Source: Prevotellaceae bacterium (lineage in GTDB: Bacteria > Bacteroidota > Bacteroidia > Bacteroidales > Bacteroidaceae). From it: 64,000 nucleotides of DNA. Positions 1 through 8,266 of this stretch are shown piece by piece. Within the stretch, counting starts at the first letter, position 1, and each line of letters starts with the position of its first letter. The stretch is from NCBI GenBank assembly GCA_015257125.1, contig JABZKU010000005.1, positions 1 through 64,000 of the forward strand, given 5' to 3'. Under the pieces are notes generated by a model, which was given only the letters and a program-made list of their open reading frames with translations, did no database searches and was not told where the DNA came from. A program made the translations under genes and the position numbers.

Positions 1-16
1 GGAGTTCAACTATTAT

Positions 17-88
17 AGGAGTACATTTGACCATTAAATGAAAAAGAGAGCATTATGCCCCCCTTTCAGGAGTACATTTGACCATTAA
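17..88 (+). repeat. 21-bp direct repeat, two copies
   Basis: A perfect 21-bp direct repeat occurs at 17-37 and 68-88. It begins AGGAGTACATTTGACC and ends ATTAA. The copy starts are 51 bp apart and the spacer between them is 30 bp. The window starts just upstream, so more copies may lie outside. Function is unknown; it could be the end of a longer repeat array or a recombination or binding site. Confidence 0.6.
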
Positions 89-99
89 GCCCCCATTTT

Positions 100-235
100 T
101 ACCTTCACCCGGTGAACAAAATCTCCTTTTTGTCTTCACCTTCAATTTATTGATAGTCAGTATTTTATCCTCATTAGGTGAAGAGGTGAAGGCAAAAAAC
201 GAAAAACGCCGGACGCGCGCCTATACGCGCGCGTT
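100..235 (+). repeat. GGTGAAGG-type dispersed repeat with CG-rich hairpin, copy 1
   Basis: CCTTCACC lies at 102-109, GGTGAAGA at 177-184 and GGTGAAGG at 185-192. A 33-bp core at 177-209 is identical to 47433-47465. It is followed by a short inverted repeat of CG dinucleotides (about 213-233), and the copy near 47 kb has the same kind of hairpin. It is an intergenic element of unknown function. Identity across about 47 kb suggests a dispersed non-coding or miniature mobile repeat. Confidence 0.6.
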
Positions 236-385
236 GGCCATCCGAGTGTGATAATGGAATTGTGAGATCTCTGCTGTAAATCGAGTTGTAAGATATGATT
301 TCTAGTGGAGGTCTATTTCTTGATGATTGTAGTGTGGGTGACTCTACGCTGCCCTGTTTTCTTTTCAATCGTTTGGTTCTGCATG

Positions 386-415
386 TTGCCTAGTCAAAAT
401 ATATTGCTATCTTTG
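386..415 (+). promoter_or_regulatory. Bacteroidetes-type promoter for the polysaccharide locus
   Basis: A -33 TTG (386-388), a 19-bp spacer and a -7 TATCTTTG (408-415) match the Bacteroidetes sigma-ABfr consensus (TTTG, 19-21 bp, TAnnTTTG). It lies about 275 bp before the flippase start, so the operon would carry a long leader. Assignment to this locus is by position only. Confidence 0.55.
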
Positions 416-689
416 CAAAATACCAATGTGCACGATTGTTTCTATATATAGTATCATCTCTCATGCATACTGTGCAAGTATTTGATTCTCAGGTTAATAT
501 GTTTAATTTGAGGAGCTTTTTTGTTCCCTATAGAAACAAACCACTACTAGATTCAGTTACGGTTGAGTCACAATTCGTGTCCTATTACGTCGTTTATCAT
601 TGTATTTGTACCCCACCCTTTAAGTTCAGGGATAGGTAGCCAAATTGAATGGATAATCGAGAGAGCAAGAAGCGATTAGCAAAATTATA

Positions 690-2207
690 ATGTCTTCAAC
701 AGCGAATAGAGTAATCAAGAATACCGGGTATTTGTATGCAAAGATGGCGATCACTATGTTTGTGTCGCTATATACAACTCGACTGATTTTGAACGCCCTT
801 GGCGCCTCTGACTTTGGTATATATAACATTGTCGGGGGAGCAATCGCTATGCTGGGCTTCTTGAATGCTGCTATGGCAAGTGCGACTCAAAGGTTTATGT
901 CGTATGCGGAAGGTGAAGGCGACAAAGAAAAGCAGAAGTATATTTTCAATATCAGTGTTGTGCTTCATGCCGGTATTGCAGTCTTTGTTGCTGTAGTACT
1001 GTTAGTTGCCGGCTATTTCTTCTTCAATGGCATTCTCAATATTCCTGCAGAAAGAATGGGAGCAGCTAAAGTGGTGTATTTGAGTTTGATCATCAGTACA
1101 CTTCTCACTGTTATGAATGTGCCTTATGATGCTGTGATGAATGCGCACGAAAACATGCGCTATTATGCTCTGGTTGGCATCTTGGAATCTTTCCTCAAAC
1201 TTGCCGTGGCCTTTGCCTGTGTCTATGCTTCGGGCGACAAACTCATTGTTTATGGCGTCCTCATGGCTAGCATTCCCCTATTCACATTGAGCATCATGAA
1301 GGTGTATTGTCACAAACACTATGAGGAGTGCGTGATAAAACCTCGAATATATTGGGATGTTAAGCTGGTGAAGGAAATGACCACGTTTGCAGGGTGGAAT
1401 TTTTTCTCTGCAGCGTCGAGCATGGTTTCGCAGTATGGCTTGGGTATCGTGTTGAATAACTTTTGGGGGGCGTTGTTAAATGCTGCTCAGGGGATTGCGA
1501 ATCAATTGTCCGGGATGTTGATGGTCTTCTGCAATACGATGTTGAAGGCGCTGAACCCTGTTATTGCCAAAAGCAAGGGGCAAGGAGATGATACTTTAAT
1601 GTCTAAAGCAACTTTTTCGGGTTGTAAATACTCGTATTTATTGTTGGCAGTTTTTGCGATCCCCTTTATGCTCGAGATGCCCGCGATTTTGAAGCTGTGG
1701 TTGAATAATGTGCCCGATTGGGCTGTCCTTTTTGCGCGTTTACAGCTAGCTAGAAGTTTAGTTGAGCAGTTGACGATAGCGATTTCTACGATGATTTCTG
1801 CAAATGGTAAGATTAAAGCTTATTCGCTAGTAAAAAGTGTATTGTCACTGCTACCGATTGTGCTGACGTATATCGCATATTCTTTTGCTGGGCCGCCAGC
1901 TAGCATGTATTTCTTTTGGATTTTATGTAGTGGTGTTGTTGCTGGCTTTTTCAGTCTCTATTATGCAAAGAAGTTATGTGGTATAAGCATTTCCCAATTC
2001 ATATCAGCGGTGATTGTTCCCTGCGTAGTTATAACCGTGGCGATGTTCATCGGTGGTAGTCTTGTCGTGACCTGGTGTTCACCTTCTTTGATTCGTATTG
2101 TTGTTACAACATTTATAACAACCATTCTGTTTGCTTTGTTCCTGACTGTTTGCTCTACTAAGGACGAACGTAAGCTTGTAGCTTCAATCATAAAAAGAAA
2201 TAGATGA
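690..2207 (+). CDS. Wzx-type lipopolysaccharide/capsule flippase
   Basis: This 505-residue polytopic membrane protein resembles the MOP-superfamily polysaccharide flippases common in Bacteroidales capsule loci. Its role would be to flip undecaprenyl-linked repeat units across the inner membrane for polymerisation. The N-terminus (NTGYLYAKMAITMFVSLYTT, about residues 11-30) and the following GASDFGIYNIVGG are typical of the family. Hydrophobic segments run to residue 490. It is the first gene of the A+T-rich polysaccharide block and overlaps the start of a decayed acyltransferase gene by 4 bp. Substrate cannot be inferred. A second flippase lies at 63339. Confidence 0.9.
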   Translation: MSSTANRVIKNTGYLYAKMAITMFVSLYTTRLILNALGASDFGIYNIVGGAIAMLGFLNAAMASATQRFMSYAEGEGDKEKQKYIFNISVVLHAGIAVFVAVVLLVAGYFFFNGILNIPAERMGAAKVVYLSLIISTLLTVMNVPYDAVMNAHENMRYYALVGILESFLKLAVAFACVYASGDKLIVYGVLMASIPLFTLSIMKVYCHKHYEECVIKPRIYWDVKLVKEMTTFAGWNFFSAASSMVSQYGLGIVLNNFWGALLNAAQGIANQLSGMLMVFCNTMLKALNPVIAKSKGQGDDTLMSKATFSGCKYSYLLLAVFAIPFMLEMPAILKLWLNNVPDWAVLFARLQLARSLVEQLTIAISTMISANGKIKAYSLVKSVLSLLPIVLTYIAYSFAGPPASMYFFWILCSGVVAGFFSLYYAKKLCGISISQFISAVIVPCVVITVAMFIGGSLVVTWCSPSLIRIVVTTFITTILFALFLTVCSTKDERKLVASIIKRNR

Positions 2208-2544
2208 TGACAAGGTTTGATTATATAGACAAATTGCGTGGGTTTGCAATATTGTTGGTGGTAATAGGGCACATATAGTTACCTTATGGAGCAACCATCC
2301 TTTTTTGGGTGATTTATTTGCCCCCGTCTCTATCCTTCCAAAAGGATTCTTTATCGAAGGGGGCGCGATGAGAATAGAGAGTATTATTATTCTATTTTGG
2401 GGAATAGTGCAATGTTCGATAGCATGTAGTATTTGTAGCGTTGTTTACGAATACCATATTTTAGACTTCTTGCTTATGGAAAGACGTCTTGAAATCTTAC
2501 GAGTCGTGAGATTGTTAGTCGTAATAAAGGAATCTTATTATTAG
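2204..2544 (+). pseudogene. remnant of an acyltransferase-3 (OatA/WecH-like) gene
   Basis: An ATG overlapping the flippase stop opens a 24-codon frame with the sequence FDYIDKLRGFAILLVVIGHI before a TAG at 2276-2278. This is the diagnostic N-terminus of membrane acyltransferase family 3 (first helix, D-x-LRG-x-A and VxxGH). The following 260 bp encode, in another frame, a hydrophobic stretch ending in VVYEYHILDFLLMERR, which resembles the C-terminal end of the same family. About 300 internal codons would be missing. I read it as a large internal deletion plus stops. The C-terminal match is weaker than the N-terminal one. Confidence 0.65.
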
Positions 2545-2586
2545 AGTGTTTTTATTTTAACAGGCAATTATCAATGATATATCTCT

Positions 2587-3597
2587 ATGAATAGTGCGGA
2601 GTTTAAATATAAGCTGGGACGTAAGGTTTATAATTTGTATTTGAATCTCATACGTAAGTGTTCTTTCCGAAGGTATTGCTTTTTCTATGCATCCTATAGA
2701 CATTCTCTGACGCATCGTGCAGTTGGAACTAATGAAAATTATATAGCAGCGCGCCCTAACCCTGGGGCAGGAATAGGTCATCAGATGGCCAATTGGATGG
2801 CTGGTTTCTATTTATCGGAGGCGTTAGAGCTTAGATTCGCTAATATTCCGTTTTCCAGCTATCATGATCCATGGAAGCCAACGATTTGGAATGAATTGTT
2901 AGGATTCGGTGATGGTGAGGTAGATTATAAGGATCTACTTGCTAGGGGTTACAAGCGCGTCTTATTGCCTTTGTTTAATGCACAGGATGAAGAGCAACTC
3001 GCTGTGATTAGACGGATCGTAGGTTCATACGCGGATAGAAGAGTCGTATTCCTTTGTGAGCAAGATCAGTTCTATCGCGATCTTCATACGTTAATTCCTG
3101 AATTACAGCGCAAGTTCTATGCGACAGTTGCAAGAAAACAGGATAAGCTCATATATGAGCAAGGTCACTTCAATATTGCAGTTCATGTTCGTAGAGGCGA
3201 CATAATGGCAGACCCCAATAATGTGAATCTTTCAATGCGCTATCTTGCCAATGATTATTACGTGCGTGTCTTATCGCAAGTGTTAGAACACGTAAGGCAT
3301 AATAGTCCCATACACATCTACTTGTTTTCTCAAGGGAAGCCAGAGGATTATCCAGAATTTTCAAATTTTGAAAATTTGCATTGGTGTATGCACATGGGTG
3401 CTGTTGATTCTTTTCTGCACATGGTTCATGCAGATTTGTTAATTACCAGTAAAAGTTCGTTTTCGTACAAGCCTGCTTTGTTGAATCGCGGTATTAAAGT
3501 TTCTCCTCGTAATTTCTGGCATGGCTATCCAGACAGCGAAGATTGGATAATGGCTGATGATGAAGGGGAAGTGCTGTGGGCGCAATCCAAGATATGA
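2587..3597 (+). CDS. alpha-1,2-fucosyltransferase-like glycosyltransferase
   Basis: The protein has 336 residues. HVRRGD at residues 200-205 is the GDP-fucose-binding signature of the GT11/GT23/GT65 fucosyltransferase superfamily. GAGIGHQMANW at 60-70 corresponds to the N-terminal glycine-rich motif (usually GLGNQ) of GT11 enzymes, and TSKSSFSYKPALL near residue 294 matches the conserved C-terminal loop. It probably adds fucose, or another 6-deoxy sugar from a GDP donor, to the repeat unit on the cytoplasmic face. The next gene follows after 4 bp. No GDP-fucose synthesis genes are in the window, so donor supply must come from elsewhere. Exact linkage is unknown. Confidence 0.75.
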   Translation: MNSAEFKYKLGRKVYNLYLNLIRKCSFRRYCFFYASYRHSLTHRAVGTNENYIAARPNPGAGIGHQMANWMAGFYLSEALELRFANIPFSSYHDPWKPTIWNELLGFGDGEVDYKDLLARGYKRVLLPLFNAQDEEQLAVIRRIVGSYADRRVVFLCEQDQFYRDLHTLIPELQRKFYATVARKQDKLIYEQGHFNIAVHVRRGDIMADPNNVNLSMRYLANDYYVRVLSQVLEHVRHNSPIHIYLFSQGKPEDYPEFSNFENLHWCMHMGAVDSFLHMVHADLLITSKSSFSYKPALLNRGIKVSPRNFWHGYPDSEDWIMADDEGEVLWAQSKI

Positions 3598-3601
3598 GCA
3601 G

Positions 3602-4588
3602 ATGAAAAAGTTGCAAGTGATACTTTTGAAAACTTTGCGTAAACTATATGCTAAAGCTTTCATCGGGGAGTTACCACCCTATGATCGAGGTGTTACTGAT
3701 TTTAATCAAGCCTCGGAGCTTATTTATGATCTCTTGGTTTCGGGTAAGCCTTGCATGGTCGCGCGCTTCGGAAGTACTGAGTTACTCGCATTGACTAACT
3801 ACCTTGGAGTTGTTGAAAAGCACCATTCCATCGGCAAATATGTGCAAGGAAAGCAATTTGCTTGGTGGTGGGAGGAAAATGTAAAAGAACAGATGACTAA
3901 GTGGAGTGGCTTTTTCCCTTCTTCTGAAGAAAACTTGATGAAGTTCGGAAATCTAATGCTTGAAGATATGACACAAGTCGACATCTTGGGCAGTTGGTTG
4001 CGAGAAGAGCAGATAATGATTGAAGAGTATTGTCTGAATTTACGGAAGGTTACGCTTATGGCTTTGGAGCCATACTGGGCTACGAATCCTTGGACTCGCG
4101 CGCTGGAAGGAAAAAAAGTGTTGGTGATTCATCCCTTTGCTTCGCTCATCGAATCGCAGTACGCCGAGAAGCGGGAATTGCTGTTTCAAGACAAACGTGT
4201 TTTGCCGAACTTCGAGTTGAAGACCCTACAAGCCGTACAAAGTATTGGAGGAGAAAGTGAGTTCAAGGACTGGTTTGAGGCGCTCGATTGGATGAAGACT
4301 CGGATGGATGCCACAGATTACGATGTTGCCCTTATCGGTTGTGGGGCTTATGCTTTCCCGCTTGCAGCTCATGCCAAGCGAACGGGTAAACAATCGGTGC
4401 ACCTCGGAGGAGCATTGCAGTTGCTATTTGGGATAAGGGGGAAAAGGTGGGATGATCCGAGTTATGGGAAGAAGACTTTGCAAGACAAAGGAAGCTATTT
4501 GCAACTATTTAATTTGAACTGGGTATACCCAGGTGAGAAAAATAAGCCTGTAAATGCTAATGATATTGAGAATGGTTGCTATTGGTGA
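3602..4588 (+). CDS. GT-D fold-like protein (putative glycosyltransferase), copy A
   Basis: The protein has 328 residues from the ATG at 3602; a start at 3557 would overlap the previous gene. MVARFGSTE (about 52-60) resembles the RFG-x-x-E motif of the GT-D fold (DUF1792-type) glycosyltransferases. A second conserved block near residue 240, YDVALIGCGAYAFPLAAHAK, followed by a G-x-Q-x-x-HLGG-x-LQ stretch, resembles the Rossmann-like C-terminal half. A clear paralogue (copy B) lies at 11865-12734; both end in E-x-GCYW. The donor sugar and linkage are unknown, and assignment to GT-D is by remote motif similarity. Context in the polysaccharide locus supports glycan transfer. Confidence 0.6.
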   Translation: MKKLQVILLKTLRKLYAKAFIGELPPYDRGVTDFNQASELIYDLLVSGKPCMVARFGSTELLALTNYLGVVEKHHSIGKYVQGKQFAWWWEENVKEQMTKWSGFFPSSEENLMKFGNLMLEDMTQVDILGSWLREEQIMIEEYCLNLRKVTLMALEPYWATNPWTRALEGKKVLVIHPFASLIESQYAEKRELLFQDKRVLPNFELKTLQAVQSIGGESEFKDWFEALDWMKTRMDATDYDVALIGCGAYAFPLAAHAKRTGKQSVHLGGALQLLFGIRGKRWDDPSYGKKTLQDKGSYLQLFNLNWVYPGEKNKPVNANDIENGCYW

Positions 4589-4621
4589 ATTCGTTAGTTT
4601 TTTTGATTAGAGCTTGAAAGA

Positions 4622-5656
4622 ATGATTTATAAGTTGCTGGGTATAAGAAAGGTAGAGCCTGAAGTTAATATAGGTGATTATGTTCAGGCACTGGCGTCTT
4701 CTCAGTTCTATCCGCAAGTAGATGGATTTGTGGAGCGTGACGAGTTGAGCTTGTATGCAGGCGAACCATGCAAGGTTATTATGAATGGATGGTATATGGC
4801 AAAGCCCGAGCATTGGCCGCCTCCTAAGCAAATTGAACCTTTGTTTGTCGCATTTCATATCAATAGTAAGGCGAAAGACGCGATGTTGAAGCCTGAGAGC
4901 ATCAGCTATCTGAAGCAAAATGAGCCGATTGGTTGTCGAGACACTTACACACGCGATTTGTTACTTGCTAAGGGAGTAGATGCATATTTTTCTGGCTGCA
5001 TGACCTTGACACTTGGTAGAAAGTACGAATCGTTGGAGAAGGACGATAAGGTTTATTTTGTCGACCCTTATTTTTTGACACGCTGGAATTGGAAGTCAAC
5101 TATAAGAGCAGTAGTCTTTTTGTGTTTTCATTTTCTTGCTATTGCAAGAATCGCGCGAAAGTACCCCGAACACAAATCCTTCTTCAGAAAATGTATGATA
5201 TTGACAGGCTTTTATCGTGAATATCGTAAGTTCTTTTCTGAGAAAATCTTGGTAAATGCTACATATATTTGCCAGCAAGATAGGTGTTATAGTGAGAATT
5301 TTTCGAGTGACGTGGCTCTGCTGGGAGAAGCCGAGCGATTGGTTAGGCTTTATGCAAGGGCTAGGCTCGTTGTAACCTCTCGTATCCATTGTGCGTTGCC
5401 GTGTCTTGGGATGCGAACGCCTGTGATTTTTACGGAGAATGCAGATCAGTCGGAGGCAAGTGCTTGCAGATTCGGAGGATTGAGGGAACTCTTTAACGTG
5501 TTGTCATGGAGAAACGGTCATCTGGAGCCGAATTTTGTAGTAGGTAAAGTGGATGACAAAAACAAGTTTGACTTTGCAAATTCAACACAGTGGATGGTGT
5601 TGGCAGAGCAACTTTCGGATAAATGTCTTCACTTTGTAAAGGCTAGTTATGAATAG
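4622..5656 (+). CDS. polysaccharide pyruvyl transferase family protein
   Basis: The protein has 344 residues. NIGDYVQALASSQF near the N-terminus, IGCRDTYTRDLL around residue 103 and the C-terminal TSRIHCALPCLGMRTPVIF (about 258-276) are the characteristic motifs of the WcaK/CsaB family (PF04230). Members transfer pyruvate from PEP to a sugar of an exopolysaccharide, or act as related sugar transferases. The result would be an acidic ketal on the repeat unit. The gene overlaps the following polymerase gene by 8 bp, indicating tight cotranscription. Confidence 0.85.
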   Translation: MIYKLLGIRKVEPEVNIGDYVQALASSQFYPQVDGFVERDELSLYAGEPCKVIMNGWYMAKPEHWPPPKQIEPLFVAFHINSKAKDAMLKPESISYLKQNEPIGCRDTYTRDLLLAKGVDAYFSGCMTLTLGRKYESLEKDDKVYFVDPYFLTRWNWKSTIRAVVFLCFHFLAIARIARKYPEHKSFFRKCMILTGFYREYRKFFSEKILVNATYICQQDRCYSENFSSDVALLGEAERLVRLYARARLVVTSRIHCALPCLGMRTPVIFTENADQSEASACRFGGLRELFNVLSWRNGHLEPNFVVGKVDDKNKFDFANSTQWMVLAEQLSDKCLHFVKASYE

Positions 5657-6899
5657 TTTTTGGAATAAACAAGAAATCGCCAGTTTAAGCACTCTTTTTT
5701 TTACATTGGCTTGTGGCCTTGACTGGGCTCACATCAATGTCGTAAGTCTTTACGTAATGTGGGCAATTCAATTGTGCTATCTTGCTGTAGCTTTTTCTGC
5801 TTATGAAGCAAATCGATTCGAAGCGAAAGACAATTCCCTACTGAAAATCTATTTTGTGTGGGTTTTCTTGTCCATAGCTAGAGGGGCTTTATTTTATACG
5901 CTCGGAAATTATTGGCTATGGAAGAACTGGTTTTATGGTTCTTTGGACGTGCTATTGCCCGCTTTGATATATCTCTATGCCAGACCTGAGATTTTATCTT
6001 CAATATTGAGGACGTGGCTGAAGTACGTTCCCTTCTTACTAATTTGCCTTTTGCCTTTTATGTCAAGAGGAGCTTATCATTTTTTCTTAGGTCCAATATA
6101 TATCGTGGCCTTCTTTTGGCCACTCTATTCCGGAAAGTGGAAAGTGATTATTTTGCTCCTAATGTTGTTAATGTTAGGAGCAGACTTCACAGCTCGAAGT
6201 CAAGTATTTAAGGCCGGTGTTGTCTTATTCTTTTCGTTGCTTTATATAAAGCGTCGCTTTATCTCCCTAGTATTGTTGAAATGGATGCATTGGACATTCT
6301 ATATACTCCCGTTGATTCTGCTCTTCTTAGCCTTGACCGGAAGATTTAATATCTTTAAAGAAGTTTCCAGCAATGAAGGTGTTGTTGTTACGAAAATTGA
6401 TAGGAATGGTAAGGCTATTAAAGAGGATTTGAGCTCTGACACAAGAACCTTTATTTATGTAGAGGTCATTAGTTCTGCGATAAAGCATGATTACGTTTGG
6501 GAAGGGCGCACGCCTGCCAGAGGCAATGATAGCGATTTTTTTGGTGTTTTTAATGCTGAGGTGCTGAAGACCGGTTTGTATGAGCGCCATTCTAACGAAC
6601 CAGGATTACCTTCACTTTTTACTTGGTTAGGGCTTATTGGGTTGATTTTGATAAGTTTGATCTATCTGAGAGGTTCGTATTTGGCACTCTATGACTCCAA
6701 TAATATATATATAAAGATATTGGGGTGTTTTGTGGCGTTTCGCTGGGGCTATGGATGGATTGAAGATACGTATGATTACACGCCTATGATTTTAGGATTG
6801 TATATGGTGATGGCGATGTGTATGTCTAAGACTTTTAGGCGAATGAACGATAATGAAATGCAAGAATGGCTATTAGGTCTTGTGGGAGGACAGAAATAA
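5649..6899 (+). CDS. Wzy-like O-antigen polymerase (predicted)
   Basis: This 416-residue protein is almost entirely hydrophobic, with roughly ten predicted membrane helices and one large extracytoplasmic loop (about residues 230-320, containing DRNGKAIKEDLSSDTRTF). This is the usual architecture of Wzy polymerases and O-antigen ligases. It is the only candidate polymerase in the locus. Its stop codon TAA (6897-6899) lies inside the 8-bp target duplication of the ISL3 element that starts at 6900, so the insertion left the frame intact. Wzy versus WaaL cannot be separated by sequence alone; position beside wzx genes favours Wzy. Confidence 0.7.
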   Translation: MNSFWNKQEIASLSTLFFTLACGLDWAHINVVSLYVMWAIQLCYLAVAFSAYEANRFEAKDNSLLKIYFVWVFLSIARGALFYTLGNYWLWKNWFYGSLDVLLPALIYLYARPEILSSILRTWLKYVPFLLICLLPFMSRGAYHFFLGPIYIVAFFWPLYSGKWKVIILLLMLLMLGADFTARSQVFKAGVVLFFSLLYIKRRFISLVLLKWMHWTFYILPLILLFLALTGRFNIFKEVSSNEGVVVTKIDRNGKAIKEDLSSDTRTFIYVEVISSAIKHDYVWEGRTPARGNDSDFFGVFNAEVLKTGLYERHSNEPGLPSLFTWLGLIGLILISLIYLRGSYLALYDSNNIYIKILGCFVAFRWGYGWIEDTYDYTPMILGLYMVMAMCMSKTFRRMNDNEMQEWLLGLVGGQK

Positions 6900-8216
6900 G
6901 GTTCATCCGACATTTGGAGTGAAGCGGCCCTAAAAAGAAGAAAAACGCTGAACAAATTGTATATTTGAATTAGCACCAACAAATATGCAGCTATGAACAG
7001 CAGTTTTCTATATCATGCTTGAGGTTTGTATACCACAAGTGTCTACGGGAGGAATACAAAGGTAATACAATCATCTTACATATCGAAAGTAAACGAGCTC
7101 CGAAATGCTGTCCTCAATGCGGTCATGCCCATTTGGTGAAGAATAGTTTTCGCACTCGCGACTTTATCCGCCTTCCGATCGGTGGCAAAAAGGGAATTCT
7201 GCGGATGAAAGTCCGCCGCTATAAGTGCAAGTGTGCGGATTGTGACTATGATTGTCAGGAACGGATATCCTTTGCCCCGGGCAGTCACAGTTACACTCGT
7301 CGCTTTGCAAGGTATGTGGTTGATCTTTTGAAGGGGATGACCCTCAAAGACACAGCCCGTCTTTTGGGTGTATCGTGGGACACGATCAAAGAGATTCACA
7401 CTCATCATCTTGAGTGTCATTATGCTCCGCCTTCTCTTGAGGGAGTGGACAGCGTCGGCATAGACGAGTTTGCCGTCCGAAAAGGCCATGTGTACAAGAC
7501 CATTGTCGTTGACCTCAAGAGCGGGAGGATTCTCCATGTGGGTGAGGACAAGGCGGCCAATGCTTTGGCCGGATTTTGGAAAAGGGTCAGACGAAAGAAA
7601 CTCGACATCAGGTATATCGCCACCGATCTCTCTGCCGCTTTCATCTCCTCCGTACTTGAAAACTGCCCGAACGCCGTGCATGTCTTCGACCATTTTCATG
7701 TGGTCAAACTGATGAATGAGAAGTTGGACGAGATACGCAGGGCGCAATATAACAAGGAAAAAGACATCAACAAGCGCAAAGTTTTGAAGGGGACGCGCTA
7801 CCTGCTGCTGCGCAATGGAGCGGATATCTTCGGCGAGCAATATCGGACAAGGCTTGACAATGCCTTGGATATGAACAAACCTATTTCACAGGCCCTACTA
7901 CCTCAAAGAGCAACTCAGAGAGAATATGGATGCAGCCCAATAAACAAGCAGCCGAAAAGGTCATGCTCGATTGGGTGAAACAGGCGCAGGAGAGCAAAGT
8001 GCCGCAGTCGATGAAAATGGCTGTCACGATCATGGCTTATAGAACCGGTATTCTTGCGTGGTACGACTGCCCCATATCGACCGGGAAAGTAGAAGGAATC
8101 AACAATAAGATAAAGGTGATGAAGAGAGTGGCCTATGGTTTTAGGGATGAAAGGTATTTTCAGCTAAGCTATATGCGCTGCACGATTGCCGCATCACTCC
8201 AAATCTCGGATGAACC
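6900..8216 (+). mobile_element. ISL3-family insertion sequence with intact ends
   Basis: The terminal inverted repeats are 23 bp (6900-6922 and 8194-8216), beginning GGTTCATCCGA, with 22 of 23 matching and one mismatch at position 12. They are flanked by a perfect 8-bp direct repeat, AGAAATAA, at 6892-6899 and 8217-8224; 8 bp is the usual ISL3 target duplication. The element is about 1.3 kb and carries one transposase reading frame broken by frameshifts. It landed on the stop codon of the polymerase gene and separates it from the next glycosyltransferase by about 1.4 kb. Before insertion the spacing would have been about 40 bp. Confidence 0.92.
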
Positions 8217-8265
8217 AGAAATAATAGACTCGATGGAAAAGAGTACGATTTTTATGTTAGACTAA
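6993..8265 (+). pseudogene. ISL3 transposase, multiply frameshifted
   Basis: The N-terminus MNSSFLYHA (from 6993) is typical of ISL3, but the frame stops at about 7020. One base appears lost there, and the protein continues in the next frame. A zinc-finger region follows (CCPCGH-like and CKCADCDYDC spacing), then the DDE catalytic domain with GVDSVGIDEFAVRKGHVYKT and IATDLSAAFISS, to about 7885. Two further net +1 shifts, near 7885-7895 and in the GAGAATA run at 7921-7926, are needed to reach the C-terminal part (PISTGKVEGINNKIK, catalytic Glu). The last frame has no stop inside the element; it reads through the right terminal repeat into host DNA and stops 1 bp before the next gene. An active product is unlikely without programmed frameshifting. 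Confidence 0.85.
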
Positions 8266-8266
8266 G

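Larger units (their letters stand above)
1..689. other. gene-free leader region upstream of the polysaccharide locus
   Basis: No convincing gene lies here. The stretch holds a 21-bp direct repeat (17-37 and 68-88), a GGTGAAGG-rich repeat with a CG-rich hairpin (about 100-235) and a Bacteroidetes-type promoter (386-415). The expected transcript start near 422 leaves roughly 270 nt of untranslated leader before the flippase start at 690. A 67-codon frame at 436-639 has no recognisable family and no composition typical of a protein, so it is not called. Confidence 0.6.

Noticed and set aside
1..110. Possible CRISPR array at the window start
   Set aside because: Only two 21-bp repeats are visible with a 30-bp spacer, not palindromic, and no cas gene is present.
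436..639. Possible leader peptide or small gene of 67 codons in the polysaccharide leader
   Set aside because: No ribosome-binding or codon evidence, no family and no conserved partner; left as leader.
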